Made by a program: the position numbers and the translations under genes
Shown: one piece after another, positions 32,545 through 41,018 of the stretch
Position numbering within the stretch: the first letter of the stretch is position 1
Layout of the letters: each line of letters begins with the position of its first letter
Notes under the pieces: model-generated
Database searches by the model: none
What the model was told of the DNA's origin: nothing
The model's input: only the letters and a program-made list of their open reading frames with translations
Assembly: GCA_949878575.1 (NCBI GenBank)
Contig: CATLAX010000001.1
Coordinates: 62,001-126,000, forward strand
DNA: 64,000 nucleotides
Origin: an uncultured Alphaproteobacteria bacterium
GTDB lineage: Bacteria > Pseudomonadota > Alphaproteobacteria > Rs-D84
Reading direction: 5' to 3'

Positions 32545-33539
32545 TATCTGTTGTTGTTCCTGTTTTTAATGTTGAAAAATATCTGCGCAGATGTCTGGAC
32601 AGCGTTCTGGCCCAGACATACGAAAATTGGGAACTGATATGTGTAAACGACGGCAGCACGGACAGGTCTGCCGCGATTCTTGCGGAATATGCCGCCCGTG
32701 ACAGGCGAATTCGCGTAATAGCCAAAAACAATGCGGGTGTTTCCGCCGCCAGAAACGACGGATTGGCCGCGGCCCGCGGGAAATTTGTGCTGTTTTTGGA
32801 CAGTGACGATTTCATTCATCCGCAAACCCTGGAAATAACACGTGAAATTGCACGCAAATCCGGCGCGGATATTGTTTCTTTCAGGCATGACGCGCACATG
32901 TACCGGCGAATTCGCGCAGGAATGGGGGTGGGAATCAGGGTGCCGGCCACGGCGCGGGCAAGAAAATATGATGTCGCACGCGTGCGGTATAAATATACGG
33001 ACAGCCTTATAAGATACGCGACAGAGCGAAATCATGCATTCGGCCGGTGGCGTGTTCGTCATTGCTATCCCGTGATGCATCTGTATTCGCGCGATTTTAT
33101 CGCCGGTGTGACGTTTGACACAGATATAAAGATAACAGAAGATTTTCCATGGTGGACGCGTGTAATATTTGCGCATCCGCGTACGGCGATAACACGGCTG
33201 CCGCTGTATTACTATGTTCCCCATTGGTCCAGTGCGCTTAACAAGGCAGGGGCGACAAAGTTGTATGAAAATGTCGGACTGGCCATTGTGCGGGCGTATT
33301 GTGCGGCGCGAACATCCGCCGGGCCGCATGAAATGGCGCGGTGGCAGCGCGAGTTTTTATGGCCGTTCATAATAACGTGCGCACGTGCAATTCGCGGATG
33401 CGGCGGCGATATAAACACAAAGGATGCCCGCATGCGCCTGATAGAGATGGAGCGTATGGGATGCTTTGACAATCCGTCCGGATTCAGGGCGTGGAAATAT
33501 CGGCGCTGGATACGGCGTTTTATACGCATGGGAAAATAA
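32541..33539 (+). CDS. Family 2 glycosyltransferase, paralogue of preceding gene
   Basis: A 332-residue GT2. ISVVVPVFNVEKYLRRCLDS, VNDGSTDRSAAI and FLDSDDFIHPQTLE align position by position with the upstream enzyme, while the C-terminal acceptor-side half has diverged more. The start at 32541 overlaps the previous stop (ATGA); a GTG 12 nt upstream is less likely. The pair may add successive residues of the same polysaccharide. A hairpin terminator follows at 33538. Confidence 0.87.
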   Translation: MISVVVPVFNVEKYLRRCLDSVLAQTYENWELICVNDGSTDRSAAILAEYAARDRRIRVIAKNNAGVSAARNDGLAAARGKFVLFLDSDDFIHPQTLEITREIARKSGADIVSFRHDAHMYRRIRAGMGVGIRVPATARARKYDVARVRYKYTDSLIRYATERNHAFGRWRVRHCYPVMHLYSRDFIAGVTFDTDIKITEDFPWWTRVIFAHPRTAITRLPLYYYVPHWSSALNKAGATKLYENVGLAIVRAYCAARTSAGPHEMARWQREFLWPFIITCARAIRGCGGDINTKDARMRLIEMERMGCFDNPSGFRAWKYRRWIRRFIRMGK

Positions 33540-33561
33540 ACGGGCACTTATATGCCCGTTT
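33538..33561. terminator. Terminator between convergent glycosyltransferase groups
   Basis: Arms AAACGGGCA (33538-33546) and TGCCCGTTT (33553-33561) with a 6-nt loop. It overlaps the stop codons of both convergent genes and can act in both directions. Confidence 0.65.
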
Positions 33562-34384
33562 CTTCAAATCTTGGCGGCAGTGTCGTCACCCAGCGCAGCC
33601 CCAGCATCGCCGGCTTGTTCCAGTCGTATACAGGGCGCAGCACACGCTGCATCATGCGGGCCGCCCAGACGGGCATGCGGCGGCATCGTGCGCGCGTTAT
33701 TATGTCTATTGTCCGTGCGCGTTTTTTCAGATGCCGCGCCCATGACGGGTTGCGGTCGCCGATTTTGTTTTTTATCATGTCCAAATCAACACCGCCGAAA
33801 TGCAGCAGGTACAGGTTTTTATCAATATGAAAATTGCGGCCCTTTACACTGTGAAATCCGCTGCCCCATGTGGCGGGCCGCGCCAGTACGACCGGTTTTG
33901 TATAACGCGTGGACAGCAGGGCGTATTTGCGCTGGGCCAAAAAAGGCATAGTTTCGTCCAGCGGGGTCTCCGTCTTTAAATCCATTCCCACGTCCAGCCC
34001 CAGGCCCGAAAGCGACGTATGTATTTTTTTTGCGGACAGGTATTCGGCCAGAGTCATGTTCAGCGCGGGGTCAACAATCAAAAATTCGTCGCAGTCGCAT
34101 CCGATTACAATGTCGTATCCGTCCGCAAACAGTTTTTTCGCCAAATCGGACAGCATTAGTATGCGCGTCTTGTCGCCCTGTTGTACGGCCTGGTCGCGGT
34201 GCGGCATTTTTGTTATGTTTGCGCGGCCGCGGCGGCGGGGCAGTTTCTGGTCCAGGCCGTCCAAATAAACATACAGGTTTTCTTCGCCCAACTGTTCACC
34301 GTAATAAGAAATCCATCTGTTTAAAAAGAATTCGTCATTGCGCGCCATTGTAATCGCCGCAATGCGTTTAGGGCCGTGTTTCAT
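33548..34384 (-). CDS. Glycosyltransferase family 2-like (PF13704-type)
   Basis: A 278-residue protein. The start KRIAAITMARNDEFFLNRWI and the motif IVIGCDCDEFLIVDP (a D.D.DEF metal-binding site, about 90-105) match the Glyco_tranf_2_4 group, which shares LRDE.{n}L..W..yH-type starts with DUF23 enzymes. WGSGFHSVKGR and LLHFGGVD later in the protein carry the histidines often conserved in this group. It starts by ATGA overlap with the RgpF-like gene upstream, forming a two-gene minus-strand unit convergent with the GT2 pair. Confidence 0.78.
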   Translation of the reverse strand: MKHGPKRIAAITMARNDEFFLNRWISYYGEQLGEENLYVYLDGLDQKLPRRRGRANITKMPHRDQAVQQGDKTRILMLSDLAKKLFADGYDIVIGCDCDEFLIVDPALNMTLAEYLSAKKIHTSLSGLGLDVGMDLKTETPLDETMPFLAQRKYALLSTRYTKPVVLARPATWGSGFHSVKGRNFHIDKNLYLLHFGGVDLDMIKNKIGDRNPSWARHLKKRARTIDIITRARCRRMPVWAARMMQRVLRPVYDWNKPAMLGLRWVTTLPPRFEETGI

Positions 34385-35250
34385 AGTTTTCCCCTGTATG
34401 CCTTGGTTAAGAAATATTTTGTTGCGCGCATCGTTATTTTGAACGGGTTTTTCGTCAAAAGCCAGTTTATGTATTCCGCACCCCACGTGCGCCGCGCGTT
34501 TTCCAGTATGGCCGCCCGGACGTCCGCGTCCACGTGGCGCAAAACATAATCTATCTGGCGGCCGAGAGCCCCGTTGTGCCGGCAGAACGCGACCTTTTTC
34601 ATGAACGGCATTCCGTCGCGGTACAGTTTTTTTACCCGGTTGTACACACCGCGGTTTGCAACCGTATACAGGCATCCCCACGATATGCCGTGCGATGCGG
34701 CCAGTTTGGTAAAGCCCTGTTCGTATAGCGCGGTTATGATGCCCTTGCCGGACTGGCGGCGGACGCCCGTTATGAATTCGTCAAACCAGGCGGATAAAAA
34801 TACGTCGCGACGCATGCCGACAAACCATGACTGTATATGCGGATGTTCCTTGTTCGGGTTGCATACCAGGCCGAATGCGCCGTGGTGCATGCGCTCCATT
34901 TTATCAAGTGCGACGCCCAAATCCGTCAAAGGGCCGTATACGGAATCGTTTATCATGTATACGATGTCATAGTTGTTTAAAATTCCATGGTCGCGTGCGA
35001 ACAGGTATGCCCGTTTATAGGATCCGAAATCATATTCGCCGTGCCGCGCGGCGCGTGCGCTTAATGTATACGGGGCCAGTTTTTTTATGCTGTCGTCCGC
35101 GGGGTCGTTGTCCATATGAACTATGACGTCGCCGAATTCGTGCAGTGCGCGCACCATGTACAACAGCGATGCGTCCGCAACGCCGGATTTGTCGTATCCC
35201 GCGACCAGAAACAGGCGTTTTGTTTTTTGTGTATTTGATTTTGTTCTCAT
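34381..35250 (-). CDS. Rhamnan synthesis protein F-like (RgpF) glycosyltransferase
   Basis: A 289-residue member of the RgpF family. Typical segments are RLFLVAGYDKSGVADASLLY, the FGSYKRAY stretch, YDIVYMINDSVYGPL and GLVCNPNKEHPHIQSWFVGM; the ND(S)V-G-L and hqS.f..f patterns are diagnostic of rhamnan synthesis F proteins. It may transfer a deoxyhexose during assembly of a surface polysaccharide. It is followed by the GT2-like gene with overlap. A basic N-terminus without signal peptide points to a cytoplasmic enzyme. Confidence 0.8.
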   Translation of the reverse strand: MRTKSNTQKTKRLFLVAGYDKSGVADASLLYMVRALHEFGDVIVHMDNDPADDSIKKLAPYTLSARAARHGEYDFGSYKRAYLFARDHGILNNYDIVYMINDSVYGPLTDLGVALDKMERMHHGAFGLVCNPNKEHPHIQSWFVGMRRDVFLSAWFDEFITGVRRQSGKGIITALYEQGFTKLAASHGISWGCLYTVANRGVYNRVKKLYRDGMPFMKKVAFCRHNGALGRQIDYVLRHVDADVRAAILENARRTWGAEYINWLLTKNPFKITMRATKYFLTKAYRGKL

Positions 35251-35297
35251 GCGTTAATGATACAGTGTTTGTTTTTCTTTTGCAAGGCGGCATGTAA

Positions 35298-35320
35298 AAA
35301 CGGCGCAGTATGCGCCGTTT
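35298..35320 (-). terminator. Terminator of typA
   Basis: Arms AAACGGCGCA and TGCGCCGTTT with a 3-nt loop. On the minus strand the stem is followed by a T run, just downstream of the typA stop. Confidence 0.7.
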
Positions 35321-35327
35321 CGGATTA

Positions 35328-37160
35328 TTACATTTCCGTGTTTTTACGTGTTTTCTTGCGCGTGTTGCTGTCCAGCTCTTTCTTGCGCAGGCGTATTGTC
35401 GCCGGCGTTATTTCAACCAGTTCGTCATCCTGGATATAGGACAGCGCCTCTTCCAGCGTTATTTTGCGCGGCGGGGCCAGAAACAGTTTTTCATCCGCGG
35501 TAACACTGCGCATGTTTGTCAATTCCTTGCCCTTTATCGGATTTACCTCCAGATCGTTTTCTTTTGTGTGTTCGCCGATTATCATGCCGGAATAAACCTC
35601 TGTCTGGGGGCCGATGAACAGTGTGCCGCGCGGCTGCAGGTTAAACAGCGCGTACGTCGCGGCCGCGCCGTTTTCCATTGACACCAGAACGCCTGGACGA
35701 TACTGGGTAATCGGGCCGCGGTACGGGCCGTATTCTGAAAACACGCGGTTCATAATACCCGTGCCGCGCGTATCCGTGCGGAATTCCGACAGGTAGCCGA
35801 TAAGGCCGCGCGACGGGGCCGAAAACACTATGCGTGTCTTGCCGATGCCGGACGGCTTCATTTCCGTGATTGTCGCCTTGCGCTTGGTCATTTTTTCAAT
35901 GACAACACCTGAAAATTCGTCGTCAACATCAATTACGACGTCTTCTATCGGTTCCAGTTTTTCACCGTTCGGCCCTTCATGCATTACAACGCGCGGACGG
36001 CTGACGCTTAATTCAAACCCTTCGCGGCGCATTGTTTCAATTAAAATGCCCAGCTGCAGTTCGCCGCGGCCTGATACCTCAAACGCCTCGTTGTTGGCGC
36101 TTTGCGTCACCTTTAGCGCGATGTTTGTTTCCGCCTCTTTGAACAGGCGTTCGCCTATCATGCGCGATGTCAACTTTTTACCGGATTTCCCGGCCAGCGG
36201 CGACGTGTTTACAAAGAACGTCATGGTCAGCGTCGGCGGGTCAATCGGCAACGCCGGTATCGGTTCCGTCACATCCGGCGCGCACAGCGTGTCCGCCACG
36301 GTCGCCTTTGAAAAACCGGCAACGACCACGATGTCGCCGGCGGACGCCTCGTCCCGGGATACTTTTTCAACGCCGCGGTGTTCTATTATTTTTGTAATTT
36401 TTGCGTTTTCTATGAATTCGCCGGACATGGATATGGCCTTGACGGACTGACCCACGCGAACGGTGCCGGATTCTATTTTTCCGGTCAGTATGCGGCCGAC
36501 GTACGGATCCGCCTCCAGCGTGGTGGCCAGCATGCGGAACGGCGCGTCAATCCGGCAGCGGTCGCCGTTGCAGTCCGGGGCCGGAACATGGTCAACAATT
36601 AACTGAAACAGCGGGGTTAAGTCCGTGTGCGGATCGTTTAAGTCGCGTACGGCCCATCCGTCGCGCCCGACGGAATACAGATACGGAAAATCCAGCTGGG
36701 CGTCGTTCGCCCCCAGCTTGTCAAACAGGTCAAAGGTTTCTGTCAAAACCTCGTCCGGGCGGGCGTCGGCACGGTCAACCTTGTTAATGCACACAATCGG
36801 CCGCAGGCCCAGTTTTAACGCCTTGCTTAACACGAACTTTGTCTGGGGCAGGGGGCCCTCTGCGCTGTCCACCAGCAGAACAACACCGTCAACCATTGAC
36901 AGGATTCGTTCCACCTCGCCCCCGAAATCCGCGTGGCCCGGGGTGTCAACAATATTGATTTTGTAATCGCGCCATTGTATTGATGTGGGCTTTGCCGATA
37001 TGGTGATGCCGCGTTCGCGTTCAATGTCGCCGCTGTCCATGACGCGGTCTTCAACCTTTTCATTTTCGCGGAACGTGCCGGATTGTTTCAACATGTTGTC
37101 AACCAGTGTTGTCTTGCCGTGGTCAACGTGTGCAATGATTGCAATGTTACGAATTTTCAT
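35328..37160 (-). CDS. typA: Ribosome-associated GTPase TypA/BipA
   Basis: A 610-residue translational GTPase implicated in ribosome assembly and stress adaptation. G1 is AHVDHGKTT (residues about 8-16), switch I has RGITISAKPTS, G3 is DTPGHADFGGEVERIL, G4 is NKVDR. The C-terminal BipA-specific region has RTDTRGTGIMNRVFSEYGPY and GMIIGEHTKENDLEVNP. The ATG at 37160 is the family start; the in-frame extension upstream is spurious. Ribosome binding site AAGGGCG lies just upstream. Single-gene unit with terminator. Confidence 0.97.
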   Translation of the reverse strand: MKIRNIAIIAHVDHGKTTLVDNMLKQSGTFRENEKVEDRVMDSGDIERERGITISAKPTSIQWRDYKINIVDTPGHADFGGEVERILSMVDGVVLLVDSAEGPLPQTKFVLSKALKLGLRPIVCINKVDRADARPDEVLTETFDLFDKLGANDAQLDFPYLYSVGRDGWAVRDLNDPHTDLTPLFQLIVDHVPAPDCNGDRCRIDAPFRMLATTLEADPYVGRILTGKIESGTVRVGQSVKAISMSGEFIENAKITKIIEHRGVEKVSRDEASAGDIVVVAGFSKATVADTLCAPDVTEPIPALPIDPPTLTMTFFVNTSPLAGKSGKKLTSRMIGERLFKEAETNIALKVTQSANNEAFEVSGRGELQLGILIETMRREGFELSVSRPRVVMHEGPNGEKLEPIEDVVIDVDDEFSGVVIEKMTKRKATITEMKPSGIGKTRIVFSAPSRGLIGYLSEFRTDTRGTGIMNRVFSEYGPYRGPITQYRPGVLVSMENGAAATYALFNLQPRGTLFIGPQTEVYSGMIIGEHTKENDLEVNPIKGKELTNMRSVTADEKLFLAPPRKITLEEALSYIQDDELVEITPATIRLRKKELDSNTRKKTRKNTEM

Positions 37161-37231
37161 CAAAACGCCCTTTTTTGTCGCAGACAGGGTATAACAAAAA
37201 TTCAAAATTTCAAGAAATAAGCGTGATTTTA

Positions 37232-37240
37232 TGATAAAAT
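37232..37240 (+). promoter_or_regulatory. Extended -10-like box before the gene at 37266
   Basis: TGATAAAAT, same form as at 28163-28171, 25 nt before the ATG, followed by a GGGGGA ribosome binding site. Confidence 0.4.
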
Positions 37241-37265
37241 ATGTAAAAAGAACGGGGGAACATAC

Positions 37266-37664
37266 ATGAAAAAAACAATTGTTGCCATAATGTGCATGAC
37301 ATGCGGCGGGGCGTTCGCCATGAACGAAACGGCGGATATGCTGCGCCGGTGCGAAGGGGTGAATATAACAAACGCGGACAATTACGTGCTGAAATGCGGG
37401 CGGGATGAAAAAATAATGCGGGTAATCCGCGACGGGGCGCCACAGTTTTTTGTGGCGGATAACTGTGGCGATGTGCGCGGATCTTTTCTGGATTCCATCC
37501 CAGACAATACGGATTACGTATACGTAAATGTTGTAAAAAACTCGCCCGATACCAGATACGCGGACCAGACATGCTATCGCTTTGTTACGGAAAAGGACGA
37601 ACGGCGCGACGGTTTTTATGCCGTAGAGGTCTGTGAATACGAACGGGCGGACTATTATCTGTAA
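37266..37664 (+). CDS. Small secreted Cys-containing protein, unknown
   Basis: A 132-residue protein with a Sec signal ending AFA (about residue 18). The mature part of about 114 residues contains six Cys in spaced positions (RRCEG, LKCGRD, DNCGD, QTCYRF, EVCEY and one in the signal), suggesting disulfides in the periplasm. Acidic/aromatic C-terminus YERADYYL. No family recognised. It is a single gene with its own promoter and ribosome binding site, divergent from typA. Confidence 0.65.
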   Translation: MKKTIVAIMCMTCGGAFAMNETADMLRRCEGVNITNADNYVLKCGRDEKIMRVIRDGAPQFFVADNCGDVRGSFLDSIPDNTDYVYVNVVKNSPDTRYADQTCYRFVTEKDERRDGFYAVEVCEYERADYYL

Positions 37665-37709
37665 AAAACATAAATAACACATGGTTTATAATTAAATATG
37701 GAGAGAAAA

Positions 37710-38150
37710 ATGATTGACTATAATGCAACATTAAAGATTTTCTTTAACGAGGTTGTAAAATATTTGGAATCTTTGCGTAAAAAGGCAAAGGATGATGTTT
37801 GCGCCAACAGAATTACGGCGGCAATAGACATTGTGGGCCGTATCGCCAAAGACCCGAAAAAGTATTCGTCTTATTCTGTGCGTTGCAAGGACGGGATAGA
37901 AAACATGGATGTGGGCGAGGCGTTTATTCCGGCCGGAACGAATGACAACCGTGTGTTTTTGTCTTATTCCGCCGTTGTTAATTCCATGGGTGATTTAAAT
38001 TCGCCGAATGATTTCCAACGTGCAGAGGCGCAGAAAAAACTGTTGAATGCGATGAAATCCGTGAAATACAGAAATTCAACCAGTGTTTTAAAAGATTTCA
38101 CATTCCCGTTCAAATCCGCGGAAAGTTTTGCGGTTAAGCGCGAACGTTAA
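37710..38150 (+). CDS. Hypothetical cytoplasmic protein, 146 aa
   Basis: Unrecognised. Start at 37710 is chosen because GGAGAG lies 5 nt upstream; an in-frame ATG four codons earlier overlaps that site. The N-terminal half is helical and basic (FFNEVVKYLESLRKKAKDDV), with RITAAIDIVGRIAKDPKKY following; the C-terminal half is mixed (VFLSYSAVVNSMGDLNSPND). No signal peptide or membrane helix. It is followed by a bidirectional terminator shared with trxB. Confidence 0.6.
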   Translation: MIDYNATLKIFFNEVVKYLESLRKKAKDDVCANRITAAIDIVGRIAKDPKKYSSYSVRCKDGIENMDVGEAFIPAGTNDNRVFLSYSAVVNSMGDLNSPNDFQRAEAQKKLLNAMKSVKYRNSTSVLKDFTFPFKSAESFAVKRER

Positions 38151-38154
38151 CAAT

Positions 38155-38180
38155 AAAAAACGCCCGTGCGGGCGTTTTTT
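38155..38180. terminator. Bidirectional terminator (gene at 37710 / trxB)
   Basis: AAAAAACGCCCG and CGGGCGTTTTTT arms with a short loop, symmetric A and T runs on both sides, between convergent stops. Confidence 0.85.
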
Positions 38181-39087
38181 ACATTTTGGAATTCAGATAT
38201 GCAATCGCGTCCATCCCGGCCGTGCATCCCGTGCCGACGGCGGTGGCAATCTGCATCTTTATCCCGGATTCCACGTCGCCTGCAACAAACATTCCCGCCG
38301 GCAGTGCGTTTGGCGCCAGGCGGCCCATATTGTCGCGGGCGACGTCTTCTGTTAGATAGTCCGTGTTCGCCTCGTGCCCGATGGCGACGAACAGGCCGTC
38401 TGTGACAATTTCCGCGCCGTCCGTTGTTGTGACGACCAGTCTGTCGTCCGCCGTGGCCGCTATCTTTTTCAGGTCCGTGTTGAACAGGCATTCTATGTTT
38501 TCACGTTCCGCAACACGGTTGCGAAGAACCGCCTCTGCCCGGGTAAACGCGCCCTTGCGGTAAATGATTTTGACGTTTTTCGCCAAATCGGCCAAATACA
38601 GCGCATCGTTTAGCGCACTGTTGCCGCCGCCCAGGACAATAACGTCCTTTTCATGATAAAAGAATCCGTCGCATGTCGCGCAGTACGACACGCCGCGGCC
38701 CATTAGTTCGCGCGCCCCTTCTATTTCCAGGCGGCGCGGGGATGCGCCGGTTGCGATTATGACCGTTCGCCCGACATAGCGGCGATCATCGTCGCACAGT
38801 ACGTTAAATCCGCCATCCGCGTCGCCGGATATTGTCTTGGCGGATTTAAACACAACCTCTGCCCCGAATGTTTCCGCCTGTTTTTTCATAAATTCGGCCA
38901 GTTCGGCGCCACTGCCGGCCCATCCGGGATAGTTTTCCAATGTGGCTATGCCGGCCGTCTGGCCGCCCAGGGTGGGGCCGCCCAGAACAATCGTTTTTTT
39001 GTTTGCGCGCGCGGCATACAGCGCCGCCGTCAATCCGGCCGGGCCGGAACCTAAGATAATAACGTCGTACATGACAATGTCATTCAT
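38179..39087 (-). CDS. trxB: Thioredoxin reductase TrxB
   Basis: A 302-residue FAD/NADPH disulfide reductase that keeps thioredoxin reduced. FAD-binding GSGPAGLTAALYAARAN lies at the N-terminus, the redox CxxC is SYCATCDGFFY (about 133-143), the NADPH-binding site is VLGGGNSALNDALYLA, and the C-terminal FAD motif ends MFVAGDVE. Start at 39087 follows AAGGAAA with good spacing. Convergent with the small gene at 37710 and divergent from serS. Confidence 0.95.
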   Translation of the reverse strand: MNDIVMYDVIILGSGPAGLTAALYAARANKKTIVLGGPTLGGQTAGIATLENYPGWAGSGAELAEFMKKQAETFGAEVVFKSAKTISGDADGGFNVLCDDDRRYVGRTVIIATGASPRRLEIEGARELMGRGVSYCATCDGFFYHEKDVIVLGGGNSALNDALYLADLAKNVKIIYRKGAFTRAEAVLRNRVAERENIECLFNTDLKKIAATADDRLVVTTTDGAEIVTDGLFVAIGHEANTDYLTEDVARDNMGRLAPNALPAGMFVAGDVESGIKMQIATAVGTGCTAGMDAIAYLNSKM

Positions 39088-39216
39088 GGTCTGTTTCCTT
39101 TCGTTTCCATGTTCATATCGGGGCCAGCATAACACACGTCGGGTATATGTGCAAATGCATTTTATAATTGCGAATTGCGGCACGCGATACTATGATGATG
39201 CAAAAGAGGAATAATT

Positions 39217-40494
39217 ATGCTGGATATCAGATTTATACGGGAAAATCCGGATGTGGTAAAAAACGCCTGCAGGGTTAAGGGTTTTGACGACGTCGTGGAC
39301 GACATAATCGCGCTGGATGTGCGCGTGCGTGAATTAAAAACATTGACGCAGACGAAAACGGCGGAAAAGAACAGAATTACGCGTGAAATACCCGCCGCAG
39401 CGGACAAGGCGCCGCTGATTGCGGCATCAAAAAAGATAGGCCAGGAAATAGCGGATGAAATGGCGGAGCTGGCGGATAAAGAGGCCGTGCTGACCGATTT
39501 GATGCACCGCGTTCCCCAGATTCCGGCGGCAGACGCACCCATTGGCCTTGATGACAGCGACAATGTGGAGGTGCGGCGCGTCGGCGATATTCGCACGTTT
39601 GATTTCACGCCCCGCGCCCAGTGGGATTTGCTGGATATGAACGGATGGTGGGCGCCGGAAAAAATCGCCGGCATATGCGGCGCGCGCACATACGCCCTGA
39701 TGGGTGAGGCGGCCGAGTTACAGCTGGCTATAGAGACATATGTGATACAGAAATTAATATCAAAGGGATTTCGTTTCGTTGAATGCCCGTCAATTACAAA
39801 GCCGCAGACCATTTTCAATGCAGGGCATTTTATGGGGGCGGACCTGTCCGTAATGAATGACGATGTGTTCATGCTGGCCGGGACTGACCGGTGCCTGGCC
39901 GGGACGGCCGAGATTGTGCTAAACTCTCTGCATTCGGGCGAGGTTTTGAATGAACGCGAACTGCCGATAAAATATGCGGGTTTTTCGCCGTGCTTTCGCA
40001 AAGAGGCCGGCGCGGCCGGTCGCGATACGCGCGGCCTGGTGCGGTTTCATCAGTTTAACAAGGTGGAACAGTATGTTTTCTGCACCCCGGACCAGTCCGA
40101 TGAAATGCATGAACATTTGTTAAACAATCTGTGCGAGATTATGGAGGATTTGGAACTGCCGTATCGTGTGATTGCAAACTGTACCGGCGACATGGGATTT
40201 AACAAGGTAAAGATGAATGATGTTGAGGCCTGGATTCCCAGCGAGGGGGTGTACCGCGAACTGGGCAGCTGTTCTTCCGTCGGCCAGTTTCAGGCACGCC
40301 GCACAAACACACGTTACCGCGGGGGCGACGGTGCGCTGCATTTTTGCGCGACGCTAAACAACACCGGCATCGCGGTGCCGCGCGCGCTGGTGCCGGTGCT
40401 GGAAAACCATCAGAATGCGGACGGCAGTGTAAACATACCAAAAAAACTGCAACCGCTGATGGGCGGGCGTACAAAGATAGGCGGCCGGCATTAA
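39217..40494 (+). CDS. serS: Seryl-tRNA synthetase
   Basis: A 425-residue class II synthetase. The N-terminal antiparallel coiled-coil arm (about 30-105) binds the long variable arm of tRNA-Ser. Motif 2 region is FSPCFRKEAGAAGRDTRGLVRFHQF and motif 3 is NNTGIAVPRALVPVLENHQ, both canonical. The C-terminus is PLMGGRTKIGGRH. AGAGGAAT precedes the ATG. Transcribed divergently from trxB. Confidence 0.97.
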   Translation: MLDIRFIRENPDVVKNACRVKGFDDVVDDIIALDVRVRELKTLTQTKTAEKNRITREIPAAADKAPLIAASKKIGQEIADEMAELADKEAVLTDLMHRVPQIPAADAPIGLDDSDNVEVRRVGDIRTFDFTPRAQWDLLDMNGWWAPEKIAGICGARTYALMGEAAELQLAIETYVIQKLISKGFRFVECPSITKPQTIFNAGHFMGADLSVMNDDVFMLAGTDRCLAGTAEIVLNSLHSGEVLNERELPIKYAGFSPCFRKEAGAAGRDTRGLVRFHQFNKVEQYVFCTPDQSDEMHEHLLNNLCEIMEDLELPYRVIANCTGDMGFNKVKMNDVEAWIPSEGVYRELGSCSSVGQFQARRTNTRYRGGDGALHFCATLNNTGIAVPRALVPVLENHQNADGSVNIPKKLQPLMGGRTKIGGRH

Positions 40495-40516
40495 AAATCC
40501 CCCGGACGGGGGATTT
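40495..40516. terminator. Bidirectional terminator serS / J-domain gene
   Basis: Arms AAATCCCCC (40495-40503) and GGGGGATTT (40508-40516), loop GGAC, then a T run; overlaps the stop of the convergent minus-strand gene. Confidence 0.8.
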
Positions 40517-41018
40517 ATTTTTTTGTGAAATGCTTTTTCAGCACTTCGTACGCGGCGGTGATGCGGGTAAATTCCGCGGCGGCGTTTTCCTTGTCCGCGG
40601 CGGTGTCCGGATGGTGTTGTTTGGCCAGCGCGCGGTACCGCACACCGCATTCGCGCCATGATGCGTTGTGGGTCAGCCCCAGTGTCTTTAACGCGGACAG
40701 AACGGGTCCCGGTGTTTTTGACGGGGCGGGGCGCCGGTCAAACGCGGCCCGGCCCGTTATAAAGTCGTTTATAAATTTTGCATAATCCGCCGCATCCGCG
40801 TTTGCGGATTTGGTGTCGCGCAACGGTGCGCCGAATGTTTCGCGTTCCCATTCCGCCTCTATCTCGTCCGGGGTCATGTCGGCGTAAAAGTTCCAGTTCT
40901 TGTTATATTCTGCCGCGTGTTCCCGGCAGAAAAACCAGTATTCCTTTAAGTCGCGCGATTTCGGCGCGCGGCATGTTCCGGCGCGCGTGCAGCCGGCATG
41001 GTCGCATTTTTTTATCAT
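40515..41018 (-). CDS. J-domain (DnaJ-like) protein with Cys-rich N-terminus
   Basis: A 167-residue co-chaperone-like protein. The C-terminal J domain (about 105-165) has the HPD motif in KQHHPDTAADKE followed by RITAAYEVLKKHF. The N-terminal 40 residues carry a likely metal site (KKCDHAGCTRAGTCRAP, then WFFCREH) seen in a class of alphaproteobacterial J proteins. It would stimulate DnaK ATPase for specific clients. The start overlaps the xerD stop (ATGA). Confidence 0.85.
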   Translation of the reverse strand: MIKKCDHAGCTRAGTCRAPKSRDLKEYWFFCREHAAEYNKNWNFYADMTPDEIEAEWERETFGAPLRDTKSANADAADYAKFINDFITGRAAFDRRPAPSKTPGPVLSALKTLGLTHNASWRECGVRYRALAKQHHPDTAADKENAAAEFTRITAAYEVLKKHFTKK

